Below are positions 12,901 to 23,242 of a stretch of DNA of 64,000 nt, one piece after another; position 1 is the stretch's first letter; each line of letters starts with the position of its first letter. The translations under genes and the position numbers were made by a program. Source of the DNA: Moringa oleifera (lineage: Eukaryota; Streptophyta; Magnoliopsida; Brassicales; Moringaceae); assembly GCA_021397835.1 (NCBI GenBank), contig JAJFZO010000695.1, positions 1,429,501 to 1,493,500 on the forward strand, written 5' to 3'. The notes under the pieces are model-generated. The model searched no databases and was not told the DNA's origin. It saw nothing but the letters and a program-made list of their open reading frames with translations.

Positions 12901-15900
12901 GAACATAATAAGAACAAAAAATTTCAAAGCAACAATTATGTAGAATTCAAAACTTTTTTTGGGGTGGTACAGGCTAATAATGTGATAGCATAGGGTTTAA
13001 TATGGAAAGAAGCCAATAACTAAGAGTGTATAAGGCCCATTAAGAACTTAATGTGTGGCTTAAACATATGATAAGCCTATCAAAAACTCATCATCACTCC
13101 AATGGTCAATGTAAAATAAATTTTACGTACTTAAGACAGAGAGAAACGAGGGTCAATTTGGTTAAGGGGAGGCCTGGACCTTACAAATCTAATGCCAGCA
13201 AGTGGTCTGGTGGTGCTTGGACAACAATATTGCAGTAGACAACAACTCTCAACTCAGAGGGAGGTACTCTCGAGGTTTGACTTCTGAATACTAATGATGG
13301 ATTTGTGTAGGTTAACATCTTCTGGCTTCACTGCAGTCCAGTAGTATTCTGAGTAGCAGCAAGACACTTTTTAACAGTCCACTTGATGCAGAATGTGGGG
13401 ATGACACTTTGGGGTATTGGCCAAAGGAAAAGAGACCTAGGTTCTGATGCCACTTGATGTAGAACTGTAGGAAAGGGAGAAAAGCGAAGAGTTTGAAGGA
13501 GAAGGAACAGAGAGAAGAAGAAGTGGACACGAAGAAGAAGAGAGGGGGGAAAGAGAGAGAAAGAGGAAGAAAGACAGAGAAAGAGATAGAAAAGCTTAAA
13601 AGCTGAAACTTATTTATTATCCAAGTCTGAAGAGCTTGAAGCTCATGTAGCCAATCTATAGGCTAATGTAGCCAATCTATATGCTAATGTAGCATATTCC
13701 TAGTCAAACTGTGAGTCCTAATTGAATAATAAAAAGAGTGTCCTAGTCCTAAATAAATAATGAAACTATCCTAATATAAATTATATTGTATGCTAGTTAC
13801 AAATTCAACTCATATCCAAGTAAAAGACCAAAAGATAATCAAGGTAATCCTAATTTAAATAAAAAATTAACTAATACGAGTTTTAGTTTTACGTCTTTGA
13901 GTCTTTAATGGTGGATGCTTATTTGCATCAATTATATTGAACAAATATTAGCAAGAATGTGGTTTCAAGACTGTGATTATATGCATTTTGCATCACATGA
14001 AATGTTTGAGAGGTAAATTCACTATTCTTACTAATCCAAAAGTCACTTTCTACGAGGAAGAATTTTACTATTATAATGTTGATTATAATAGAATTTCAAC
14101 TGATTGTTTGCTCTTCTAGCATTACACTGATTAGATGTGTCGCAAGATTCAGTATCTGTAAGAGTTCACTTGAGTTCTCCCTTTGTAAGCATGGCAACTC
14201 TTTAAACCACTTCTAGGTGTCAATTTTTGCTAATGGGACTATTTCTAACACTATGAGGCCCAAGCATGCTAACGGTGGATATGGAGATGTCTGGTTATGC
14301 TTGACATGCGAATGTCCATTTGGTTTAAGCACGAGGATGGGCTATCCCATGTTATTTTTGATGTAGAACTTAGAACCAAGTATTAATTATAATCAAGTCT
14401 TGGTCTTGTTCACCTAAATGATAAATAATGCTTGGATGATAAATAACGGATACATATTTTGATTTAAAAAAAATTGAAAATTCCAAAAGAAAGATAGGTG
14501 AACCTGTATATATTTATAACAAAATGTATTTGAGGGGGGAAGAAAACTGGGGAGGGAATTCCATTCTAAGTCCTTAAACTCAGTTAATACCTATATGTGA
14601 AGTCTGCAAAATACACGAAATAGACAAATAAAGAACCATAGACCTACATCTAAGTCTGAGAGGGTTGCATATTCATCCTTGTTGCTCTCTTTGCTTGGCC
14701 ATGACTTAATGATCACATAATTTTCTTCTCATCTTCTGCTTAATTAAATTGGAGGAGGAGCAGATGAAGCTTAGAACTCAGCCTAAATCCACTCATTGGT
14801 GTAACTTGATCATCTGACTGCTTTGATCCGTTCTTGGTTCACTGGCATCTTGACATGACTTGTTTCTTGCTGTTTCATCGAGGCATTTTTAAGGGCAAGT
14901 TATATATTGCTGACAGAATAGTGGTTTTTCTACTTTATTACATATCTTCATTCTCTCTCTCTCACTCTCTCATACACATACACACTAACATAAATACAAA
15001 CACATGCATATGCAGAAACCATGCACAAGTGGGAGCGCACACACACTGTAAGGCTGTTGATTTATTGAGAACTGGGTTTTTCTTCTTTTCTGATCCAAAG
15101 AGCTGGCTTCTTTCTATTGAAGTTGATAATCTAAGTGATAAATTGCGATGGATATTCAATAAAATATGTTTGATTCGTAATTATGTTTTTCTTTTCTTCT
15201 TAGTTTAATCAAGTATGACATATTATTGTTGTACTTTGGTTTTATAGATTGCAAATCTTGACTTTAAAAAAAAAAAAAAAAAGTTCTGGGGCTGGGTGTA
15301 TGTGCATCAACATGGAATCGTGCGTGTCCGTGGGTGTGCATGAGTTGGATGTGCTATGTGATTTATGTATTATATAGGGATCTTAGATGACTTTATTTAT
15401 GTTAGTATTGACATTTTTTCCCCTTTTCGTTCAACTTTTCGCTTTCAGGTGTCCTGCTTGCAGAAATTATAAGGTATCACTAGGGTCTATTTTATGTTTT
15501 GTTGTGAAAATTTATGTTATCTGGCGGTTTTTTTGCTTTAATTTGACTTTTGCAGCCCCATTATGAAAAAGTTGCAAGGCTTTTCAATGGACCTGATGCA
15601 GTGCATCCTGGTCTCATACTGATGACAAGGGTAGACTGTGCTTTGAAGGTATTTATAATTTGTCTTCATATTCTTTCTCCTAAGGATGTTACTTCCCTGA
15701 AGCCCTGAAATTATTATTCTCTTCATTACTACCTTTTGATGGTTGGGGAAGGGGGTATTAATGTAGAATCTGGCCTTCTTGTTTCGTTTATCTTACCTGT
15801 GCTCTATCTCCCACTTTCTTTGAAGTCAATATATCTCTTATTCATCAATTTATTTTGACTTGTTTTCATTCATCAAAATGTATGGCTTGATGATTGGTCC

Positions 15901-18900
15901 TTCTCCTTTTGACCTTTTTGGCAGCACAGACAAATACTGAACTTTGTGATAAGTTCTATGTGAGTCATTATCCAATGCTCTTTTGGGGCCCTTCTTCTAA
16001 ATTTGCTTCTGGTGGTTGGGAACCTAAAAATGACAAAAGTGAAATACGTCTAATTGACGATGGGCGGACAGCCGAACGCTTGCTTAACTGGATAAATAAG
16101 CAAATAGGCAGGTATGAGGCTTCCCTGTCCACTTCTTGTTTTGGTCAACATGTTATAGCAGGTGTATTGTGTTGCTGTATTCAGGTGAGTGCAATTTTGG
16201 AACTTATTTATATCCTAGATTTATGCATAATGAAGTCAAGTTTGATGACTTTACTTCCATGTGTCTGGATTGTGCGTACTTGTCCAGTTAGGCTGTCTAA
16301 GTATTTGACTGCTGAGTTACAAAGTGGCCAGGCTAGGACCATCCCGTAAACCACATTCTACTTAGGACCTTAGTGGAAATGGTTCCGTCTTAGTTATAAT
16401 TCTTGCCTGTTAATAGAGGGTACTAATTACCATGTGGTTTTCCTGGACACGTTATTGTTCTATATTTATCCTCTTGAAAGGTTCACACATCTTCATACGT
16501 AGGACAGAAATTTTATCATGATCCACGAGATTATGGATCCTGCGAGAGGAAAGAAACTCTTAGAAATGACACGAGTCTTACTGCAGTAGATACAGAAATA
16601 TCATTTCTAATCTGGTTGAATAGAGAGTTCATTCTTTGCGGATCTCCTACATTTCCTCAGAGTGTAGCTTGAAAACTTGTTAACCTGCTGATCAGCTTCA
16701 CTTGGCTAATTTGTGCTCCTGAAAACAGTAATCATACTGGCTCTACCAAAAGTTTGATAAAATGCAGAACTAGTAATTCGAAGAGCTTATTTAGTATGAT
16801 TATTCAGTTTTATTGATCGGGGCAGTAGTTGTACTGGTGTATGAAAATATCTCTAACAGTTCTAAGGTGTATATCTGTGTGTGCGTGTATATTTGTGTAG
16901 ATATACGTGGCAAACATTTTAGCGTCTTCTGATAGTTCAAAGATGTAAATCTGTGTGGTTATGCCAGGTAAATGACATGGTGTTCTTGCATGAGTTTTAA
17001 CATGTATGCATGCATGTGTGTGCATGTATACTCCAAGTAAACATTTTGCAAGTATGCATGCTTGTATTTTGGTACTACAATTTTATGATATACCTAAGAC
17101 TATAGAGCTGCTGCCATATCCGTTGCCTTTATAGAATATGGAGAGGATATTTGCGCCATATTAAGTTGCATCTTGTGGTTGTAGTTGTTCTCCAATAAAT
17201 TAATGACATGTTTACTAACCGGGATTGTGGAATTAGAATGGAGAATTCTATATTTCTTACTTATTTTTATCATGGAATGGGAGTGAAATTGCATGGCTCT
17301 CACATGTAATTTGGCAGTGAAGAATGAAAATGGCAAACCCAAGTCCTCCCACCGGATTGGTATTTCATTCCTTATTGTTGAGTAAAATTATCATTTTGCC
17401 ATTCATTTATTTTTAAAATTTATGGACACAATAAAAAATGCAAAAAAGTGATGACTTTTTTTTATGACTTAGAATTTATTTTCTATTTATGACTTAAAAA
17501 ATTATTTTTTTGATGGTAATATAAATTCGTTACTAATTTTTTTTTAAAAAAATACTTATTGGGACAAAAGAATCAATATTTGACCTTTTATTTTTAAAAT
17601 TTTTAAGAAAACATAATTTTAAGTAATATTTATCTATGTTTTCCTAAAATTATAAAAATTAATTAGAATATATAATACTTTTTTTTTTCTCAAGTGAGAA
17701 TACACAAATCTACTTGAAAGTATACAAATAAATTTGTAAGACTTCGTTTCGATTCCAGATCGAAGTAAATATGTTAAACGAATTCGTAGTGATTTCGAAT
17801 CCGGTTCTAAGAACCTAAGTAAACAGGTTATTTTGAATTTGATTCCTCACTCCAATTCTTGTCCACTCTAGTTTCTGTTTACTTCGATTCCTATCCATTC
17901 CAGTTACGTGTAAGTGTGCTATAATTCTTTTATCCCTTTCTAACAAGAAATAATCTACAATTGTACAGAGAACAAGAAATTCATCACGTGTTATAGTATT
18001 TATTAGGAAAAGACGCTGGCCAGTTCAGCTCCTAGATCATTGAGGGTGTAACACAAACTAGATAGAAGTTTTTGCTAGATCTATGAGACAAAAGAAGTTC
18101 TGTCAAAAATAATAGAAAAGGCATAACAAGTCTCCTACAACATGCATGCAGATAATTGAACATTGTTCTGGACATCAAAACTTTGGGATTGAGAAAACAG
18201 CTGATGATCCTGTATTATTATGTTAATATTTTGGCACTACATATGGCATTGCCCTCATCATAATCTTACTGTTGGCTTTCTATGTATCTTTATTTCTTTT
18301 TCTTATGCTCTCTTGCAGCTCATATGGCTTGGATGATGAGAAGTTTGAAAATGAGCATCTTCTGTCAAATATATCTGACCCTGAGCAGGTGTTAACTTCA
18401 AATTTGATCCCATAGGTACTTGGTATGTAGTATGTTTCAATTAATTCAAGATATTAACTTCTGGAATGCATGAATCATGAAAGATTGCCCGAGCTGTGTA
18501 CGATGTTGAGGAGGCAACAGCCACTGCCTTTGACATTATTTTAGAACACAAGGTGGGCATTTCTTTTTCTTTGTTTTCTACCCTTTTTTTTCCCCCTGGT
18601 TGCTTATCAACATTTATAGTTTCCACCCACATAATGATGCTCTGCAGATGATCAAATCTGAGACTCGGGCTTCACTTATAAGATTCTTTCAGCTTATAGT
18701 GGCTCACCATCCTTCCAGGAGGTAAAGAAAGAAGATTAGTGGGCACATTTGCTTTTCCATGTGTGGTGCTTCCTTCATTGTTTCACCCTCAATTCTTTGT
18801 ATTAGGTGTCGGAAGGGAAGTGCAGAAATGCTGGTGAACTTTGATGACTTGTGCCCAGCAGATTTGTGGTCTTCTGATAAGCAAGAAGTTGCTATTGGGA

Positions 18901-19880
18901 AGGCTCCACTGCAGAATTTTCAGATCTGTGGAAAGGAAGTTCCGCGCGGATATTGGGTGTGTGGCTGATGGCCTTTTTGCATTTTAAATTTTTTTGCTTC
19001 TGCTTTGTTCTCCATATATATCAGTTCTTGAACAAGTATTCTTCTTAAGGAGTTTGCATTTGTACTTCAATTCTTAATTTACTGTGTATAGATTATATGT
19101 TGTTCCAGTAGTGTTGTGGTGAAAAGAAAGAGAAAATTATCATTTGTGGCTTTCAACATCATTGTTTTTCATCTTTCTGACTTTATTTGAATTTCTAAGT
19201 TCAGATTTCCCAGGCTCGCTTTCTTCTTTTGATGTTTTACTTGTACATTCCATCAGTCTGTAGCCCTTCTCGGCAAATTTTTAATATCAGCACTTGTTAT
19301 TAAAAAAAAAAAAAAGAAAAAGAAAAAAGAGAAGATATAAAGGTAAAAGATCTGATTGTCTTGGTCTACTTGGGGTGTTATATGCAGATGTTTTGCCGTG
19401 GCAGCAGGAATGATACTCGGGGGTTCAGGTAATCCCCTATTTCTTAATTTGAAATTCAGTTAACCATTTAATGTCCTCCGCTCTCTGTCTTCATATATAT
19501 GTGTATATATCCTTAGAAGTTTCTCATGGCAGTGGTCCTGCAAATGTTGACAGATAATCAAATACATGCACATGTATAAGGAAAATATGTCCTGGGAAGC
19601 TATAACCCTGATGTTACATTTTGTTTTCCTGTCAAAATAGTGACTGTCTTTGAAGGAGTTCTGTATGATGTGGATAAGGTCATGGACCAGGCTTTCTGTT
19701 CATGTCATAAAAGATACTTCTTTTGGAGAGACATTAGTGAGAGATTAGTGTGTTTTGTGTTAAGTGCGAATAAGAAAAATGAAATGTTACAGCATCTTCA
19801 TTCTATCATCACTGTGGGGAGGGGGGCAGGATAAACATAGATGCAGGGATGCGGACACACCAATCCACCCACACAGAGAC

Positions 19881-19918
<38 letters not shown>

Positions 19919-19975
19919 ACTGTTACATTGGTATCTCCATTATTTTTTTTCTTTTGTTTGGGGGGTTGTTTTTTT

Positions 19976-20037
<62 letters not shown>

Positions 20038-21383
20038 GTGGGGGACAAACATAAATACACTGGTGCACAAAAAAGTGGCATTGTGCAGAAACTATTGGCT
20101 ACTTACTATTGGAGATGGAGGTGACGGTGGATATATAGTGGCAGTATCTGGCATTTTCAATGGACTGGTTTTGAAAATCATTTTAATTGCTTTCAGATGT
20201 AAGGGTATCTTTTCTTTATACTCGTAAGGTGTCTTAGCTTCTTCCTTCTGCGAAAAGTATTGTAGAGTGAAACACACAACTATCAGTGATAAACTCTTTA
20301 TGGATTCTCTCAGCTGCACAGACAATGTCGATGCAAATGCGTATGGCTTGGCAAGTATGTTTTCTTGAGATGCTATTCTGCTGGTGTATTTGTTTTGTTG
20401 GACATCCCAGCTTAACGAACCAGTTAGAATCATTCAAAGAGAACAATAAAATCTAGTAAATTCCATAATATCTATCTCCTTAGCCAGTTCTCAAGTTGCC
20501 CTTATCCTTTTCACCATATGACTATCTCAAATACAAATGTCACAACAAATTGGCATTTTTTTTAATTAAGATTTATGTATAATTCTTCTCTTTCGCCGCC
20601 CTTAAAGTGTTCTTCCCCAGTTCATGGATGCAATACTTTGGTTGAATTGTTCAATTGAATGATTAAATAATTATTTGCAGCTGTGGATTATGGGTTTTAA
20701 TGCATTCACTCTCTGTGAGAATTGAGGATGGAGAAAGCCAGTTTGCATTCACAGCTATATGTGACTTTATCCACAACTTTTTCATTTGTGAAGAGTGTCG
20801 TCAACATTTTTATGAGATGTGTTCAAGGTAAAAGCAGTTCTGAATAAATTGTATTATTGAATGCCTGGAACTTCTCTCATCTAACTTTCGAGTATTTTTC
20901 AGTGTTACTCGTCCTTTCAAGAAGGCCCGAGATTTTGCCCTCTGGCTGTGGACTGCACATAATAAAGTCAATGAGAGACTAAAGAAGGAAGAAGCATCTC
21001 TAAAAACTGGTGATCCCAAGTTCCCAAAGATTATATGGCCTCCAAAGCAGCTTTGCTCTTCATGTTATCTCTCTCGCAGCCGGAGAGATGATGGAAGCAG
21101 TCAGATTGATTGGGACCATGATGAAGTGTTCAAGTTCTTGACTAATTATTATGGAAAAATGCTTGTATCTCTAAACAAGGATAAGAGCGACTTGGAGAAT
21201 GATAGGAGAAATGTGGCTCTTGAAGATATTGTGGTGTCAACAAATGCAGTTGTGGTTCCTTTGGGGGCTGCATTGGCAATTGCTGTTGCTAGTTGTGCAT
21301 TTGGGGCGCTTGCTTGCTACTGGCGGTCACAGCAGAAGAATCGGAAGTATTACCACCAACTACACTCTTTAAAGAACATATAA
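9980..21383 (+). CDS. QSOX: Quiescin sulfhydryl oxidase (QSOX)
   Basis: Eleven exons: 9980-10194, 15449-15473, 15556-15648, 15930-16111, 18319-18388, 18484-18552, 18648-18721, 18806-18956, 19388-19428, 20681-20827, 20903-21383. They total 1548 nt, giving 515 residues; plant QSOX proteins are usually a little over 500. Seen: an N-terminal hydrophobic signal (about 1-20), thioredoxin domain with WCPAC redox site (Cys73/Cys76), Erv/ALR FAD domain starting SCGLWVLMHSL (307 on) with CEEC (343-346), the ALWLW..HNKVNERL FAD segment, CSSC at 407-410, and one membrane span near 471-495 with a basic cytosolic tail. Known for the family: it oxidises thiols of secretory proteins to disulfides, passing electrons through FAD to O2 and giving H2O2, in ER/Golgi or at the cell surface. 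Intron 1 holds an LTR-element remnant. Exon 6 follows a weak acceptor (18482-18483) but matches the family well. Exon 4 was set at 15930 because the upstream AG would shift the frame. Confidence 0.95.
11357..11530 (-). repeat. Truncated 3' LTR of the intron-1 retroelement
   Basis: This copy shares with the 5' LTR the start TGTAGAA, a long GA-rich tract, the block GAGATAGAAAAGCTTAAAAG and the following GCTGAAA...TTTATT...AGTCT/GGTCT segment. Similarity stops near 11530, after the AGTTCATTTAG segment, where sequence unrelated to the LTR and then the gag remnant begin. Confidence 0.75.
11626..11943 (-). pseudogene. gag zinc-knuckle fragment of the intron-1 element
   Basis: The 105-codon frame contains ECYHGHHARGHIASCCP, which fits a retroviral-type CCHC knuckle (C-x2-C-x4-H-x4-C) with the second Cys replaced by Gly. 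An acidic Asp/Glu-rich tail follows, as is common after Gypsy gag knuckles. The upstream part of gag is present but broken by stops between about 12000 and 12620, and includes a 41-bp tandem duplication at 12035-12115. It is not a functional gene. Confidence 0.7.
13440..13452 (-). other. Primer-binding site of the intron-1 retroelement
   Basis: On the minus strand this reads TGGCATCAGAACC, near the common plant PBS TGGTATCAGAGCC complementary to the 3' end of initiator tRNA-Met. It lies five bases inside the 5' LTR boundary at 13458, the expected place, and sets the element's orientation. Confidence 0.7.
13458..13930 (-). repeat. 5' LTR of the intron-1 retroelement
   Basis: The plus-strand copy starts TGTAGAACTG and ends near TTTGCATCA, so it is roughly 470 bp. 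Its first 190 bases or so align by eye with 11357-11530. It contains a short internal tandem duplication (GTAGCCAATCTATA.. twice, about 13648-13690). The outer boundary at 13930 is estimated from the TG...CA rule. Confidence 0.65.
17205..17830. repeat. Possible small non-autonomous DNA element in QSOX intron 4
   Basis: The intron segment starts with ATGTTTACTAACCGGGATTG and near its end carries CCTAAGTAAACAGG, giving a short inverted TGTTTACT match at the two sides. The sides are G/A-rich (GGAATTAGAATGGAG-type) and C/T-rich respectively, and the middle is A+T-rich, as in many MITEs. No target duplication was recognised and the ends are uncertain. Confidence 0.25.
19884..19915 (+). repeat. (GA)n microsatellite in QSOX intron 9
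   Basis: A perfect run of about 16 GA units lies about 50 bases upstream of the T17-G51 block in the same intron. Confidence 0.95.
19969..20036 (+). repeat. T17-G51 homopolymer block in QSOX intron 9
   Basis: Seventeen T (19969-19985) are followed directly by 51 uninterrupted G (19986-20036), then AGTGGGGG. A G run of this length is very rare in plant nuclear DNA and is hard to sequence, so its length, and perhaps its existence, depends on the read technology. It generates spurious poly-Gly and poly-Pro open frames. It lies 640 bases before exon 10 and does not touch coding sequence. Confidence 0.95.
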
Positions 21384-22824
21384 TTATTAGAAGGGTTATG
21401 AGGTCTATCACAAAATTTAAAAATTGTAGTGTAGAAACAAATGGAAAATAGAAGAGGAACAAGTTTTGATTGTTACAGCAAACCTTATTTGTTTTCCTTG
21501 CACGATATTTCAGGCCAAGGAGAAGCTGGAACTAAGATTTTTTTTTTAGGGGCATTAAGGTGTCCAGTCAGATGAATCAGGCTCTGAGTTGGAATCCAGA
21601 GTTGCACCCATGTATCAACTGGCCTGGGCTTGAGGTCCTCTTCTGTACCCTGTTTTGCAAGCTTTTCATACTAACATTTTTAATTTGGGTTGTACAGATT
21701 TACATCATATATAATTTTTCCTTTTTTGGGAAGAGAATTGCCGTTACATCTGTGTCCTGCTTCGTCCATACCACTTCCAGTGAGTTGCACAGATCCTCAA
21801 CAAAATTGAAAGACAGCCATGTTATCATGGCAAAAGAATTGTTGTTGTGTTCTGTATAATATCAATCTTCAGGTCTATTGCTACTTTGATGAGTAACTCA
21901 ATGTTTAACTATTGATGCGGACAATGAGAGAAACATATATGAATTCATGATTTGCTGCATCATTATCCTAGTTAAATTTGTGTAACAGGGATTTGTGGGT
22001 TGTGGCTTTTAATGTCTATTTAATTTATGAAGAGTAGCGTTGATGTCTGTACACAAGACACCCTGGTTTCTGTCTGCGGGACACTGTCCGCAAAGGTTAT
22101 TTTTCTTCTGTTTCTTTGAAAAGTCTTTAGTAGGTCTGATAATCATGCACTTTTAATGTTGGGTGCAGATGCCCGACACCTCCAATTAGAGCAAGTTGAT
22201 GATAATATAGTTGTTCTTAATTGGGTTTTGTGTACTTGAAATACTGCATGATTTAATTTAATTAGATTAGAGCAACACAAAGCTAACACTTTTTTGATTT
22301 TAGGAGTTAATTCAATCAAACTTTAGTAAGTTTAAAACCTAATTTGTCTTTTTAAAGTTTAATGGAATCCATTAATCGACAAATAGATGTAACTGAAACA
22401 TTTCGTCTGGGATTTTTCGCAATGCATTATTTAGTTCACTTGGCAAGAAAGGAACTTAAAACTGCTTTCTCCCAAATCTTTTCCACTCTCCTGTTGCACA
22501 CTTTAGAGACAGGCTGCTGGGTTTGGATTACCAGAGCTTCTGAATAAAGTTTAGCCACTGACCTTTTCATTTTTGTTTATTTCAGTTGTGCTTTTTACAG
22601 TAGCTTGTGTTGATTTCATCAGCAGAAGCTGATGAATATGTCTGCAAAGTTCAGAAGCACCATTCATCCACAGAAATCAGTCACAATTATTGATTGCTTG
22701 TTTGGGGTTCCAACGACAGAATCCAGAGTACTATGATTCTAAATCTTCAATGTCTCCCTTTGACAGATGAGGACCCATGAATGTGTAATGTTTCTTCAGG
22801 CCACAACCGAAACCATGATACAGG

Positions 22825-22849
22825 TCTTACAGGCAAGAAAGGAGATGTT
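22825..22849 (+). repeat. 25-bp direct repeat, copy 1
   Basis: The block TCTTACAGGCAAGAAAGGAG plus GATGTT-type ending (25 identical bases in all) recurs at 23006-23030. The 156-base spacer between them is not itself repeated. Confidence 0.85.
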
Positions 22850-23005
22850 TAGTTTGCATTGAACAATAAACAAGTGTATCCTTGTCTTATCTTCAATATA
22901 ATTGTTCATATATACAGTAACTGTACAGATTTTTCAGATGATTTGCACCAATCATACTGCAATAGTTTCAGCTGTACAACTAACCATCAAACTCTTGCCG
23001 CTTAA

Positions 23006-23030
23006 TCTTACAGGCAAGAAAGGAGATGTT
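23006..23030 (+). repeat. 25-bp direct repeat, copy 2
   Basis: Identical to 22825-22849. Both copies start TCTTACAG, which has the look of a splice acceptor, but no exon follows in either case. Confidence 0.85.
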
Positions 23031-23242
23031 ATTGACGTTTTGGGCCAAATCACATTCCCTTTCTGTTTAGAGCATAGCCTTCCAAATTTTCATCCTTCTT
23101 AACCTGCGGTCAATGGCTGCTACGAAACTATCTTCATTTGCCCTTAAAAAGAAGAATACCATAAATATTGGAACATTTTGGCTCATCATAGAGCCAGTAC
23201 TGATTTGTTATTGTGAAATTAACTGCCACCCAAACACCAAAT

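Larger units (their letters stand above)
11357..13930 (-). mobile_element. Eroded Ty3/Gypsy-type LTR retrotransposon in QSOX intron 1
   Basis: The element is antisense to QSOX. A full-looking 5' LTR (13458 to about 13930) begins TGTAGAA on the plus strand. Just inside it, 13440-13452 reads TGGCATCAGAACC on the minus strand, close to a primer-binding site complementary to initiator tRNA-Met. Next comes a gag remnant: a frame with VKVNAPEFDGRLDP interrupted by a stop, near 12500-12560, and a zinc-knuckle-like frame at 11626-11943. A partial second LTR starts at 11357 with the same TGTAGAA end and purine-rich stretch ending AAAAGCTTAAAAGCTGAAA, but breaks off near 11530. Pol is missing, so a deletion runs from gag into the 3' LTR. 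No convincing target-site duplication is visible. Confidence 0.8.
21384..23242. other. Convergent intergenic region, 3' ends of QSOX and RINGv genes
   Basis: QSOX ends on the plus strand and the RING-variant gene ends on the minus strand, so both 3' untranslated regions and terminators should lie here. No open frame of family character is present. A 25-base direct repeat occurs at 22825-22849 and 23006-23030. Confidence 0.6.

Noticed and set aside
15894..16349. 151-codon frame taken as a separate gene
   Set aside because: It is QSOX exon 4 (15930-16111) read through into the flanking introns.
19764..20227. Open frames rich in poly-Gly (plus) or poly-Pro (minus)
   Set aside because: They are translations of the T17-G51 and GA repeats inside QSOX intron 9.
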